From B3-G11 sp036985855 (GTDB lineage: Bacteria > Actinomycetota > Acidimicrobiia > Spongiisociales > UBA5794): a stretch of DNA of 64,000 nt. The stretch covers positions 35,836 through 99,835 of the forward strand of contig BTQL01000002.1 of assembly GCA_036985855.1 (NCBI GenBank). Direction: 5' to 3'. The notes below the pieces were generated by a model that worked only from the letters and a program-made list of their open reading frames with translations, ran no database searches and was not told the origin of the DNA. Below are positions 1-8,096 of the stretch, piece by piece (the first letter of the stretch is position 1; every line of letters starts with the position of its first letter). A program made the translations under genes and the position numbers.

Positions 1-2
1 GG

Positions 3-377
3 ACCGATGTGCGACGCTTGATTCATCCGAGAGGGGTGTTCGTCACTCGGGTTGGGACGAATCCGGTGTCCGACATCATCGTGGAAACCGTGCAGACCTT
101 CTTCCTCCTGTACATGCTCGCTTTCATGACAGGGACATTTCTTCTTGCCATCATCGGGTCGATTTCGGGACAGAATCTCGATTTCGTGACGACCGTTACT
201 GCTGTTGCTTCATCCCTTGGAAACGTCGGTCCCGGCCTCGGCGATGTGGGCCCAACATCCAACTACCTCAGTCTTCCATGGCCGGGCAAGTGGCTTCTTG
301 CTTCACTCATGATCGTCGGACGACTCGAGATACTCCCGATCCTGATCCTGTTCAACCGAGAGGTCTGGAGGAGGTGA
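3..377 (+). CDS. TrkH-family potassium uptake protein, C-terminal part
   Basis: The reading frame is open from the window edge, so the gene is cut at its 5' end and only about 124 residues are visible. The fragment contains RLIHPRGVF, a hydrophobic helix, the segment SSLGNVGPGLG and a final helix ending in REVWRR, which together match the last pore repeat and C-terminus of TrkH/KtrB channel-forming subunits. In that family the SxxGNVGPG loop is the last of four potassium selectivity-filter loops. The protein would sit in the inner membrane and work with a cytoplasmic TrkA/KtrA subunit, which lies outside the window. A GTG at position 9 is internal to the family domain and is not the true start. 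Confidence 0.85.
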   Translation, partial: TDVRRLIHPRGVFVTRVGTNPVSDIIVETVQTFFLLYMLAFMTGTFLLAIIGSISGQNLDFVTTVTAVASSLGNVGPGLGDVGPTSNYLSLPWPGKWLLASLMIVGRLEILPILILFNREVWRR

Positions 378-424
378 AGCCAGCTGACAATGGACGATAC
401 GGCCGGTGGAGTAGCGTTGAGCCG

Positions 425-637
425 CTACTCCTGTTTCATGTCCGGATCGTTCGCCTTCATCTCTGCCTCGCGTTCACCTCGGGACATGTAGCTCCTATAT
501 GAACGCTTCCTCGTGCGGCTTATGACTACGTAGAGTCCAATGATTCCGATGGCGAGCGAGACCCACACGATGATCGCACCACCGCCGGCTTCTGGGATGG
601 TCGATGTTTCCTGTGCCAGGAGTGATGCCGCGAACAT
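425..637 (-). CDS. Small single-pass membrane protein, unknown function
   Basis: This 70-residue ORF lies between the trkH fragment and the phosphatase gene and does not overlap either. It has a short N-terminal segment, a Gly-rich linker, one clear transmembrane helix (about residues 22-41) and a strongly charged cytoplasmic tail with RTRKRSYRSY followed by acidic residues. I do not recognise the family. The layout (one helix plus charged tail) is typical of small actinobacterial membrane proteins, and no better ORF competes for the space. It is convergent with trkH and divergent from the next gene. Confidence 0.5.
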   Translation of the reverse strand: MFAASLLAQETSTIPEAGGGAIIVWVSLAIGIIGLYVVISRTRKRSYRSYMSRGEREAEMKANDPDMKQE

Positions 638-672
638 GCCTCTAGCCTACGCGGGACCACAGGGAGAGTCCA

Positions 673-1902
673 TTGGCCAAGACCATCACCCTCATACGTC
701 ACGCAGAGACGAATGCCAATCGTGTCGGCCGTTGGCAGGGTTCCGCAGACTCGGGGATATCGCCTCACGGTGAGACTCAGCTGCTCGCTCTTGCGAATCG
801 TCAGAACGGACAACGACCTGACGTGCTGGTCGCATCCGACCTACCGCGGACGATGAGAACAGCGAGCGTCCTCGGGCACCCCGTGGCGGACCCTGCATGG
901 AGAGAGTTCGGTGTTGGCGAGTGGGAGGGGCTGACTTCGGCCGAGATCGCTACGGAGTTTCCAGGCCAGATGGAGGCATTCCTTCGGGGTGAAGACATCG
1001 CCCCGGGCGGGGGAGAACAGATGTCATCTTTCGGGCGACGGGTGACTGCCGCGTTCGATGCCGTTGTTGCTTCTCTCGACGACGGAGGCCATGCCGTGGC
1101 GGTTACCCACGGTGGGGTGATCTGGGCGATCATGTTTCACGCTCTTGGACTGACCGGTGGCGTGGCGAGAATGATCCCTTCCCACAACACCGCATCAACG
1201 ACCATACGCATCGGAGATGATGGCTCGGCACAAGTCATGACTTTCAACGATGCGACTCATCTCGACGACGTATCGAGGCAGTTCGGGCCAGAGGGCACGA
1301 TGGTTTCGTTGTATCGGCATGGCCAGACCGAAGCGAACCTTGGAGATCGATGGCAAGGACGGGCGGATAGCCCGCTCACTACCCTTGGGCGTGAGCAAGT
1401 CGAATCCGCGATGGCTACTTCTCCCCGGATAGACGCGCTCTTCACATCACCGATCGGACGCGCCGTCGAGACCGCTTCCATCATCGGGGAAGCAGTTGGC
1501 GTTTCGCCCATAGGTGCCGAAGGGCTTGTCGAGATGTCCTTCGGCAGCTGGGAGAACATGACGCGGCAAGAAGCCGTCGAGAGTGATCCCGAGTTGTTCG
1601 ATCTCATCTACGAAAGGGGTGAGGACCTGCCTCGGGGAGGCGACGGCGAGTCCTTCGCCGAGACCGGCGAACGGATGAGCTCGACGGTCGAGTCGTTGGC
1701 CGACTCGTCAGATCGGGACCACATCGGTGTTGTGTCTCACGGTGGTGCGATTCGGGCGTACTTCGCAATGGTGATGGGTCTCTCATTCGATTCTCGAGAT
1801 GCTTTCCCGATCCCACGCAACTCCTCACTGTCCCAGATCCTCTACACGGACTCTGAACCCGTCCTCGCCGCGTACAACGTCGCCCCGCATCTGGACACGT
1901 GA
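673..1902 (+). CDS. Tandem histidine phosphatase (two phosphoglycerate-mutase-like domains)
   Basis: This 409-residue protein contains two complete branch-1 histidine phosphatase domains. The first has LIRHAETNAN at about residues 7-16 with partner VTHGG near residue 155; the second has YRHGQTEAN near residue 215 with partner VSHGG near residue 355. Each domain therefore keeps both catalytic histidines, so both look competent. Such enzymes transfer phosphate through a phosphohistidine and act on sugar phosphates, phosphoserine, nucleotides or acid-stable organic phosphates; the substrate cannot be read from sequence. The start is a TTG with AGGGAGA about 6 bases upstream. The stop is one base from the start of the following glycosyltransferase, so the two are probably co-transcribed. 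Confidence 0.85.
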   Translation: MAKTITLIRHAETNANRVGRWQGSADSGISPHGETQLLALANRQNGQRPDVLVASDLPRTMRTASVLGHPVADPAWREFGVGEWEGLTSAEIATEFPGQMEAFLRGEDIAPGGGEQMSSFGRRVTAAFDAVVASLDDGGHAVAVTHGGVIWAIMFHALGLTGGVARMIPSHNTASTTIRIGDDGSAQVMTFNDATHLDDVSRQFGPEGTMVSLYRHGQTEANLGDRWQGRADSPLTTLGREQVESAMATSPRIDALFTSPIGRAVETASIIGEAVGVSPIGAEGLVEMSFGSWENMTRQEAVESDPELFDLIYERGEDLPRGGDGESFAETGERMSSTVESLADSSDRDHIGVVSHGGAIRAYFAMVMGLSFDSRDAFPIPRNSSLSQILYTDSEPVLAAYNVAPHLDT

Positions 1903-1903
1903 C

Positions 1904-2971
1904 GTGCGCCTCCTGATCGTTTCCAACGACTATCCGCCGAAACCCGGCGGCATCCAGACGTACCTCAGAAACTTGGTCGACGCGTACCCGGACGAGGTGC
2001 ATGTTGTCGGACCGTCCGATGACAGCGCGAAATCAACCGAGCGACACGTGACCCGTGGCGCCCGTTCGTACATGCTCCCGACACGTTCTGCGCGAACAAC
2101 CATCATGGATGCGGCCGAGCAGTTCGGACCAGACGCAGTTCTGTTCGGCGCGCCTCATCCACTGCCTGTACTCGGTAGCCACCTACGCGAGAACCTGGGG
2201 GTGCCCATCGGTGTGCTCAGCCACGGGGCGGAGGTCACGGTTCCCGGTGCGGTTCCCGGTGTGAGACAGATCCTCGGACACAGCCTGGCCACGGCCGATG
2301 TCCGGTTCGCTGTCAGCCGATTCACGGCCAGACGTGTGCATCGCATCTCAGGCAAGCCCGTGGAGTTCCTCGGTGCCGGTGTCGAGGTCGACACGTTCAT
2401 TCGTTCACCGTCGCCGCCTCTCAATGATGTCCCGGTGGTTGGCTGTGTGAGCCGTTTTGTGCCGCGCAAAGGACAGGAGCGATTGATCGATGCGGTTTCA
2501 AGACTCGATCGCGATGTCGAGGTGATGCTCGTGGGAAGAGGGAGAACCGAGGCGTCGCTCCGCAAGAAGGCCGCGTCGCTCGGCGTTCGTGTGAGATTCG
2601 AGATCGATGTTCTCTGGTCTGAGCTTCCCGGGCTCTACCAGCAGATGGATGTGTTCTGCATGCCATGTGCGTCGAGGTGGGGCGGACTCGAGGTCGAGGG
2701 CCTAGGCCTCGTGTTCCTCGAGGCTGCTGCGAGCGGTATACCCGTCCTCGCAGGCGACTCGGGCGGTGCCCCAGAGACGGTGCTACCGGGCGAAACCGGG
2801 TTCGTTGTGTCTGACGTCGACGCGATCATCGAAGGCCTCGAATTCATGCTTTCGGACCCCGACAGAGCAAGAGCGATGGGCGAACGAGGGCGTCATTTTG
2901 TCGAGAGCGAATTCACCTGGGAGCGTGTCGTCGAACGCCTGTATGCAGGGTTTGCACCACATCTCGGTTAG
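1904..2971 (+). CDS. GT4 glycosyltransferase, PimB-like mannosyltransferase
   Basis: This is a 355-residue GT-B fold glycosyltransferase of family 4. The N-terminal Rossmann half begins VRLLIVSNDYPPKPGGIQTY, with the GGIQ acceptor-side loop. The C-terminal half carries GCVSRFVPRKGQ, LVGRG and the donor-binding segment EGLGLVFLEAAASG followed by AGDSGGAPE. These are typical of the PimB/MgtA group of actinobacterial GDP-mannose-dependent enzymes that mannosylate phosphatidylinositol mannoside or a glycolipid at the cytoplasmic face of the membrane. I chose the GTG at 1904, two bases after the preceding stop; the open frame extends further upstream only inside the phosphatase gene. The donor sugar is inferred from family resemblance. 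Confidence 0.78.
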   Translation: MRLLIVSNDYPPKPGGIQTYLRNLVDAYPDEVHVVGPSDDSAKSTERHVTRGARSYMLPTRSARTTIMDAAEQFGPDAVLFGAPHPLPVLGSHLRENLGVPIGVLSHGAEVTVPGAVPGVRQILGHSLATADVRFAVSRFTARRVHRISGKPVEFLGAGVEVDTFIRSPSPPLNDVPVVGCVSRFVPRKGQERLIDAVSRLDRDVEVMLVGRGRTEASLRKKAASLGVRVRFEIDVLWSELPGLYQQMDVFCMPCASRWGGLEVEGLGLVFLEAAASGIPVLAGDSGGAPETVLPGETGFVVSDVDAIIEGLEFMLSDPDRARAMGERGRHFVESEFTWERVVERLYAGFAPHLG

Positions 2972-2991
2972 GTTCTACGCCGTCGACACCC

Positions 2992-3020
2992 TTGACAGGA
3001 CGTCGAGACTCACGTATCTC
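2992..3020 (+). promoter_or_regulatory. Sigma-70-type promoter of topA
   Basis: TTGACA at 2992-2997 is followed after exactly 17 bases by TATCTC at 3015-3020. The expected transcription start near 3027 leaves a leader of about 26 bases before the topA ATG at 3053, with GGGAAG as ribosome binding site. This is the cleanest housekeeping promoter I see in the window. It overlaps no coding region, starting 20 bases after the glycosyltransferase stop. Confidence 0.65.
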
Positions 3021-3052
3021 TGTACGCCGACACCAGTTCGAATCGGGAAGTC

Positions 3053-5617
3053 ATGAGCAAGAAACTCGTCATCGTCGAGTCGCCGGCCAAGGCGAAGACC
3101 ATCAACCGATACCTGGGCAGCGATTTCATCGTTGAGTCCTCGATCGGGCATATACGCGACATCCCTGCGCGAGCAGCCGACCTACCGGAGAATAGGCGAG
3201 AACTATGGAAGAGCACACGTTTCGGTGTCGATGTGGAGCACGATTTCGCTCCGATATACATCGTCACCGACTCCTCGAAGAAGCAGGTCAGACTTCTGAA
3301 GCAGCGGCTTAAGGAAGTCGACGAGCTCTATCTCGCCACTGACGAAGACCGCGAGGGGGAAGCTATCGCTTGGCATCTGCTCGAGGAGCTCAAGCCGAAG
3401 ATCCCGGTGCGACGAATGGTTTTCCACGAGATCACCGAACGCGCTATCCGGGAAGCCGTGGCGAACCCACGAGAGCTCGATCTACCTCTTGTCCAGGCTC
3501 AGGAGACGAGAAGGATCCTTGACAGACTGTTCGGCTATGAGGTGTCTCCGGTGCTTTGGCGGCGTGTGCAGAAGGGCCTCTCTGCGGGGCGAGTGCAATC
3601 GCCTGCCACACGAATCATCGTCGAACGAGAACGTGAGCGCATGGCATTCGTCAGGGCGAGCTACTCAGGCCTCAAGGCTGTACTCGCCACGGACGAAGGT
3701 GAATTCCCTGCGACACTGAAGACCGTCGATGGGACCAGGGTTGCCGATGGGTCGGACTTCAAAGCTGATGGGGGTCTCAGGGAGGACCGCCTTCGGCTTT
3801 CGCCACAGGACGCTGTCGATCTCGCGACCGGGCTCTCTGGATCCGAATTCGAGGTTTCAGGTGTTGAGCGAAAACCTTACACACGCAAACCGTACCCGCC
3901 TTTCCGAACCTCGACACTCCAGCAGGAGGCAGGTCGAAAGTTCAGGTTCGGTGCTCGTCGAACAATGAGCGCGGCGCAGCGCCTCTACGAGGCCGGCTTC
4001 ATCACCTATATGCGCACGGACTCGACGAATCTGTCCGGTACCGCCCTACAAGCGGCACGGTCCCTGGTCGCAGATCGCTACGGGGCCAAGTTTCTCCCGG
4101 CGAAACCAAGAGCGTATGGCAAGCAAGCGAAGGGTGCTCAGGAGGCTCACGAAGCGATTCGCCCGGCCGGCGAGCGTTTCGTGGACATCGATGCGGCTGC
4201 GGAGAACTTCGGCCCATCGTCGGACGAGGCCAGGGTTTACGAACTCATCTGGATGAGAACCGTCGCGTCACAGATGAAGGACGCGAAGGGAGAGAGCCTC
4301 ATCGTCCAGATCGAAGCGGATACGCTCGACTCGAGGACTTGCCGGTTCCAGGCGTCAGGCCGCACGATCACGTTCCCAGGATTCCTGCGGGCATACGTTG
4401 AGGGACGCGACGATCCTGATGCCGCGCTCGATGACAAGGAAACCCGACTTCCGCACATGGAAGAGGGGGATGGTGTACGACTGGTGGAGCTCGACCCAAC
4501 CGACCACGAGACGAAGCCGCCTGCCCGGTACTCAGAGGCATCGTTGATCAAGCGGCTCGAGGAGCTAGGCATCGGAAGGCCTTCGACCTATGCGTCGATC
4601 ATCTCGACGATCCTTGATCGTGAGTACGCACGGAAACAGGGAACCGCGCTCATCCCGACCTGGCGTGCGTTCAGCGTCATCGGCTTGTTGGAGCAGTACT
4701 TCTCTGATTACGTCGATTACGACTTCACGGCCCGAATGGAGACGGATCTTGATCGCATCGCTTCCGGTGACGCGGAGATGGTCCCGTACCTCGATGCGTT
4801 CTACAACGGGAATGGTACGCCCGGTCTCAAGAACCTCGTTGGAGAGGATGTTCTCGAGCGAATCGATCCGAAAGCTGTGAACTCGTTCCCAATCGGTGTG
4901 GGAGAGGATGGCGAGCCCGTGTGTGCCAGAGCCGGCCAGTACGGTCCGTACCTCCAGCATGGCGAGCGGAGGGCTTCGATACCGCCTGACCTTGCTCCAG
5001 ACGAACTCACACTCGAGCGGGCTCTCGCCTTGCTCGACGAACCGAGCGGCGACAGGTCTCTCGGTACGGACCCGGGTTCAGGGCTCGAGGTGTTTGCCAA
5101 AGCCGGGCGTTTCGGCCCGTATGTTCAACTTGGAGAGCGCGATGCCGACTCCAAGGAGAAACCAAAGACGGCGTCATTGTTCAAGACCATGTCACTTGAT
5201 GAGATCACGCTCGATGAAGCTCTTGAACTCCTCACAATTCCGCGAAGCATCGGTCATCATCCTGAGGACGGGCAGCCAATCGAAGCGTTGAACGGCCGAT
5301 ACGGACCGTATGTCCGGTGGAACAAGGAGAGCAGATCGCTCGAGACCGAGGATCAGATCTTCTCCGTCTCTCTTGACGATGCCCTCGCCCTTCTTGCGAA
5401 ACCTCGTCAGAGGCGTGGCGCAAAACCACCGCTCAAGGAACTTGGGGCAGACCCGGTGACCGGCAAGGAGATTGTCGTGAAGGACGGCCGTTTCGGGCTC
5501 TACATGACGGATGGCGAAACCAACGTCTCGTTCCGAAAAGCCGAGACGATCGACAATGTCACCCTGGAGCACGCCTCGGACCGCCTTGCCGAGAAGCGGG
5601 CCAAGAAAGACCGCTGA
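3053..5617 (+). CDS. topA: DNA topoisomerase I (type IA)
   Basis: This 854-residue enzyme relaxes negatively supercoiled DNA by cutting one strand through a 5'-phosphotyrosine. The Toprim domain is at the N-terminus (VIVESPAKAKTI, then YLATDEDREGEAIAWHL with the acidic DxDxE-type residues). The catalytic tyrosine is Tyr319 in GFITYMRTDST. The arginine-rich central domains follow (GRVQSPATR; GIGRPSTYASI). The C-terminal 280 residues lack zinc-finger cysteines and instead hold four repeats of the G-x-YGPYxxxG kind (RAGQYGPYLQ, KAGRFGPYVQ, LNGRYGPYVR, KDGRFGLYM), which is the actinobacterial Topo I tail. It has its own promoter at 2992-3020. Length and layout are normal for actinobacteria. Confidence 0.97.
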   Translation: MSKKLVIVESPAKAKTINRYLGSDFIVESSIGHIRDIPARAADLPENRRELWKSTRFGVDVEHDFAPIYIVTDSSKKQVRLLKQRLKEVDELYLATDEDREGEAIAWHLLEELKPKIPVRRMVFHEITERAIREAVANPRELDLPLVQAQETRRILDRLFGYEVSPVLWRRVQKGLSAGRVQSPATRIIVERERERMAFVRASYSGLKAVLATDEGEFPATLKTVDGTRVADGSDFKADGGLREDRLRLSPQDAVDLATGLSGSEFEVSGVERKPYTRKPYPPFRTSTLQQEAGRKFRFGARRTMSAAQRLYEAGFITYMRTDSTNLSGTALQAARSLVADRYGAKFLPAKPRAYGKQAKGAQEAHEAIRPAGERFVDIDAAAENFGPSSDEARVYELIWMRTVASQMKDAKGESLIVQIEADTLDSRTCRFQASGRTITFPGFLRAYVEGRDDPDAALDDKETRLPHMEEGDGVRLVELDPTDHETKPPARYSEASLIKRLEELGIGRPSTYASIISTILDREYARKQGTALIPTWRAFSVIGLLEQYFSDYVDYDFTARMETDLDRIASGDAEMVPYLDAFYNGNGTPGLKNLVGEDVLERIDPKAVNSFPIGVGEDGEPVCARAGQYGPYLQHGERRASIPPDLAPDELTLERALALLDEPSGDRSLGTDPGSGLEVFAKAGRFGPYVQLGERDADSKEKPKTASLFKTMSLDEITLDEALELLTIPRSIGHHPEDGQPIEALNGRYGPYVRWNKESRSLETEDQIFSVSLDDALALLAKPRQRRGAKPPLKELGADPVTGKEIVVKDGRFGLYMTDGETNVSFRKAETIDNVTLEHASDRLAEKRAKKDR

Positions 5618-5627
5618 ATTTCGCGTA

Positions 5628-5674
5628 CCCAGGGTTCTAGACCGGAGTCAGTCCGGTCTACAGCCCGTAGAACG
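5628..5674. repeat. Dispersed palindromic repeat, copy A
   Basis: The stretch begins CCAGGGTTCTAGACCGGA and continues with AGTCCGGTCTACAGCCCGTAG. It folds as a hairpin around ACCGGA/TCCGGT and is a diverged copy of the element seen at 14788, 15805, 29353 and 39088. It lies between topA and tmk, both rightward, in the same orientation as the 14788 copy. There is no T-run directly after it, so simple terminator function is not obvious. Confidence 0.65.
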
Positions 5675-5734
5675 AAAAGTGGCCTGCCAGGGCGCTAGGA
5701 ACCCAGCTACTCGATTCCTGCGAGACTGCATCCC

Positions 5735-6361
5735 ATGGATGACCGATCCCGATTCGCCGGAGCTCGTTATGTAGCTTTCGAAGGCATCGAAGGTGCAGGT
5801 AAGTCGACGATCGCACAACGGGTCGCTGATCATCTCAGAACCAGCGGTGAGAACGTGGTCCTTGTGAGGGAGCCTGGCGGGACCGAGGCTGGTGAGAGAA
5901 TTCGAGACGTCTTGCTCACGACGGAGCACGATGTAGCGCCTCGCACGGAGGCGGCACTCTTTGCTGCCTCGAGAGCCCAATTGGTTGCGGAGACCGTATC
6001 GCCGGCGCTCGCTAAAGGTGCCTGGGTGCTCTCAGACCGCACTGCATATTCTTCCCTTGCGTACCAGGTCGGTGGACGGGGACTGCCTGTCGACGAGGTG
6101 TTCGAGCTCAACGACATCGCGCTCGGTGGTGTATGGCCTGATGTCGTCGTGCTCCTCCGCATCGCGGCCGGCGCCGGCATTGCTCGACAGCGACAAGGAG
6201 ATCGCATCGGTAGCGAAAGCGCACAATTCCACGAGAGAGTTGCTCAAGCGTTCGACGATCTTGCAGCGGGTGAACCCGACCGGTTCATCGTGGTTGACGC
6301 ATCGCTCTCCGTCGATGAAGTTGTCTTGATCGTTCTTCACGAGCTCGGGATCTCGTCGTGA
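5735..6361 (+). CDS. tmk: Thymidylate kinase
   Basis: This 208-residue kinase phosphorylates dTMP to dTDP. The P-loop FEGIEGAGKST lies at about residues 15-25, REPGGT (the dTMP/phosphate-binding DRX-type region) near residue 48, SDRTAYSSLAYQ near residue 100 and a lid segment RQRQGDRI near residue 150. Length and motifs are normal. The stop overlaps the holB start by four bases, so tmk-holB form a translationally coupled pair, a common bacterial arrangement. Confidence 0.94.
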   Translation: MDDRSRFAGARYVAFEGIEGAGKSTIAQRVADHLRTSGENVVLVREPGGTEAGERIRDVLLTTEHDVAPRTEAALFAASRAQLVAETVSPALAKGAWVLSDRTAYSSLAYQVGGRGLPVDEVFELNDIALGGVWPDVVVLLRIAAGAGIARQRQGDRIGSESAQFHERVAQAFDDLAAGEPDRFIVVDASLSVDEVVLIVLHELGISS

Positions 6362-7419
6362 CACATTTCGCCGGTTTCGTCGGCCACGGCAGCGTGCTCG
6401 ATCTTCTGGAGTCCGAGTTACGCAACCCTTCGCAGGCATACCTGTTCGTGGGCCCGTCGAATGTAGGGAAGGCAAGTGTGGCGAGACGCTTTGCCGCAGC
6501 GCTCGTCGGGGGTGACAATGGAGACGCGGTGGGGCGAGCCAATACAGGGTCCCATCCCGACCTGGTGCTCATCGCCCCCGAGGGGCGCTCATCGATCACG
6601 GTCGACCAGGCCAGAGGCGTCGTTTCCTCCGCTGTGAGATCCCCGCTTGAAGCTGGGCGGAAGGTGTTCCTCTTCGAGGAGGCCTCCATGCTCAACGACG
6701 AGGCCGCGAATGCCCTCCTCAAGACGATCGAAGAGCCGATCGCAACGACGGTTTTCGTACTGGTAGCCGAGTCCGAGCATGATCTGCCAACCACGGTTTC
6801 GAGCAGATGCCGTTCGATCGTGTTTGGGCGTGTGCCGGAGCATGACATCGTGACCGGGCTGGTCGAACTGGGAATCGACCCTGACGAGGCCTTGAACGCC
6901 GCGCGAATCTCCGGTGGACGCCCTGGTCTTGCGGTGGCCCTCGCCAGGGAGCCCCTGGTCGCTTCATTCCGCGATGCCTGGATTTCGATTCCTTCCGAGC
7001 TCAGCGATCAGCCCGGTGATGCCTACCGGATAACGGCAAGCGTCATGGAAGCAACAGAACCGCTTCTCGACGCGGTCAAACAACGCCAGGATGCCGAACT
7101 TCAAAGGAACCATCCCGAGGGCAACATCCCGAAGTTCGTGTCGGAGCGCCAGCAGCGCGAACTCGCAAGGGCGACCGATGCTCTCTACGTGACCGGCCTC
7201 GAGTTGCTTGCAACCTTCTACAGAGATACAGCTGCGGCCCAGCTCGGCGCTCCGGTGCAGAACACGGATATCCCTGTTTCGTCCCTGACGCGCGTCACGA
7301 CTGAGACTGCGGTACGAAACGCATTCCGGGTACTCGACACGATCGATTCGCTCAACGCCAACCAGCGGCCGAGCCTCGCGCTCGCGGCCTTATTTCTCGA
7401 TCTCGGCACCGATGTCTGA
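6358..7419 (+). CDS. holB: DNA polymerase III subunit delta' (clamp loader)
   Basis: This 353-residue AAA+ protein belongs to the sliding-clamp loader. It has a degenerate P-loop (VGPSNVGKAS), the signature KVFLFEEASMLNDEAANALL, TIEEP, and the SRC motif in TTVSSRCRSI near residue 152 that supplies the arginine finger in trans. The cysteine cluster of tau/gamma is absent, as expected in many delta' proteins. It overlaps tmk by 4 bases upstream and the acyltransferase by 8 bases downstream, suggesting one transcript with tight coupling. Lack of a canonical P-loop fits the family view of delta' as a structural stator. Confidence 0.88.
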   Translation: MTHFAGFVGHGSVLDLLESELRNPSQAYLFVGPSNVGKASVARRFAAALVGGDNGDAVGRANTGSHPDLVLIAPEGRSSITVDQARGVVSSAVRSPLEAGRKVFLFEEASMLNDEAANALLKTIEEPIATTVFVLVAESEHDLPTTVSSRCRSIVFGRVPEHDIVTGLVELGIDPDEALNAARISGGRPGLAVALAREPLVASFRDAWISIPSELSDQPGDAYRITASVMEATEPLLDAVKQRQDAELQRNHPEGNIPKFVSERQQRELARATDALYVTGLELLATFYRDTAAAQLGAPVQNTDIPVSSLTRVTTETAVRNAFRVLDTIDSLNANQRPSLALAALFLDLGTDV

Positions 7420-8053
7420 TCTCGTGGCGGCGGCGCCGCGGGTGCTCGATACGCTTCTTCGGATACCGAACAGGCTCGTTACTCGAGCGTTCTTCGATCT
7501 CGAAGTTGCTGGTGCGGAGAACCTCCCTCTTGATGGTCCCGTGGTGATCGCTGCCAACCATTTCTCGCACCTCGACCCACCCCTGATCGGAGTGAATCTC
7601 GATCGGTATGTGCGGTTCCTCGCAGTCGATGAGCTGTTCGCGGAGTCGAGGACTTTCGCCGGTCTCTTGCAGTTTTTCGGGACTATTCCTCTCGACCGGG
7701 ACGGATATCCACTTGCGGCGATGCGCGAATCTATCGATCATCTCAGAGGTGGCGGTGCCGTGGGCCTGTTCCCCGAGGGGCGCAGGGTTGAGCGGTGGGG
7801 GGAAGATCCGCCGAAGCGTGGAGCGGCGTGGCTTGCGTGGATGGCCGGCGCGCCGCTCGTTCCCGTTGCCATTGTGGGAACCCAGCATTCCCTTGCCCCC
7901 GGCGAACGGGCATTCAGGCGCACAGCTGTGAAGATCTGGATCGAAGAACCGATCTGGTGGCACGCGTATGAGAACCGGCCCGACCCGATCGGCGCGATGA
8001 TGGACCACTGGTACGAGGCGGTCGACGAACGTGTGCGTCATTGGAGTCGCTGA
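7412..8053 (+). CDS. 1-acyl-sn-glycerol-3-phosphate acyltransferase-like (PlsC family)
   Basis: This 213-residue protein has the acyltransferase block I motif NHFSHLDPP (HxxxxD) near residue 49 and block III FPEGRR near residue 117. The family transfers an acyl chain from acyl-CoA or acyl-ACP to lysophosphatidic acid or a related lipid at the membrane face. No strong transmembrane helix is present, so it is probably a peripheral membrane protein. The start overlaps the end of holB. It is shorter than Escherichia coli PlsC, which is common for the actinobacterial paralogues; acceptor specificity cannot be read. Confidence 0.85.
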   Translation: MSDLVAAAPRVLDTLLRIPNRLVTRAFFDLEVAGAENLPLDGPVVIAANHFSHLDPPLIGVNLDRYVRFLAVDELFAESRTFAGLLQFFGTIPLDRDGYPLAAMRESIDHLRGGGAVGLFPEGRRVERWGEDPPKRGAAWLAWMAGAPLVPVAIVGTQHSLAPGERAFRRTAVKIWIEEPIWWHAYENRPDPIGAMMDHWYEAVDERVRHWSR

Positions 8054-8077
8054 GGTCGCACTGCACCGGTCTTCGAA

Positions 8078-8096
8078 AAGGAGGGCATCATCAGTG
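8078..8096 (+). promoter_or_regulatory. Strong Shine-Dalgarno site in front of thrC with no in-frame ATG/GTG/TTG
   Basis: AAGGAGGG at 8078-8085 is an almost perfect ribosome binding site. At the ideal distance there is a GTG at 8094, but that frame stops after four codons (TGA at 8106). In the threonine synthase frame the only candidates are ATC codons at 8087 and 8090. A single extra base just after 8096 would join the GTG to the thrC frame. The site decides where thrC starts. Confidence 0.6.
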
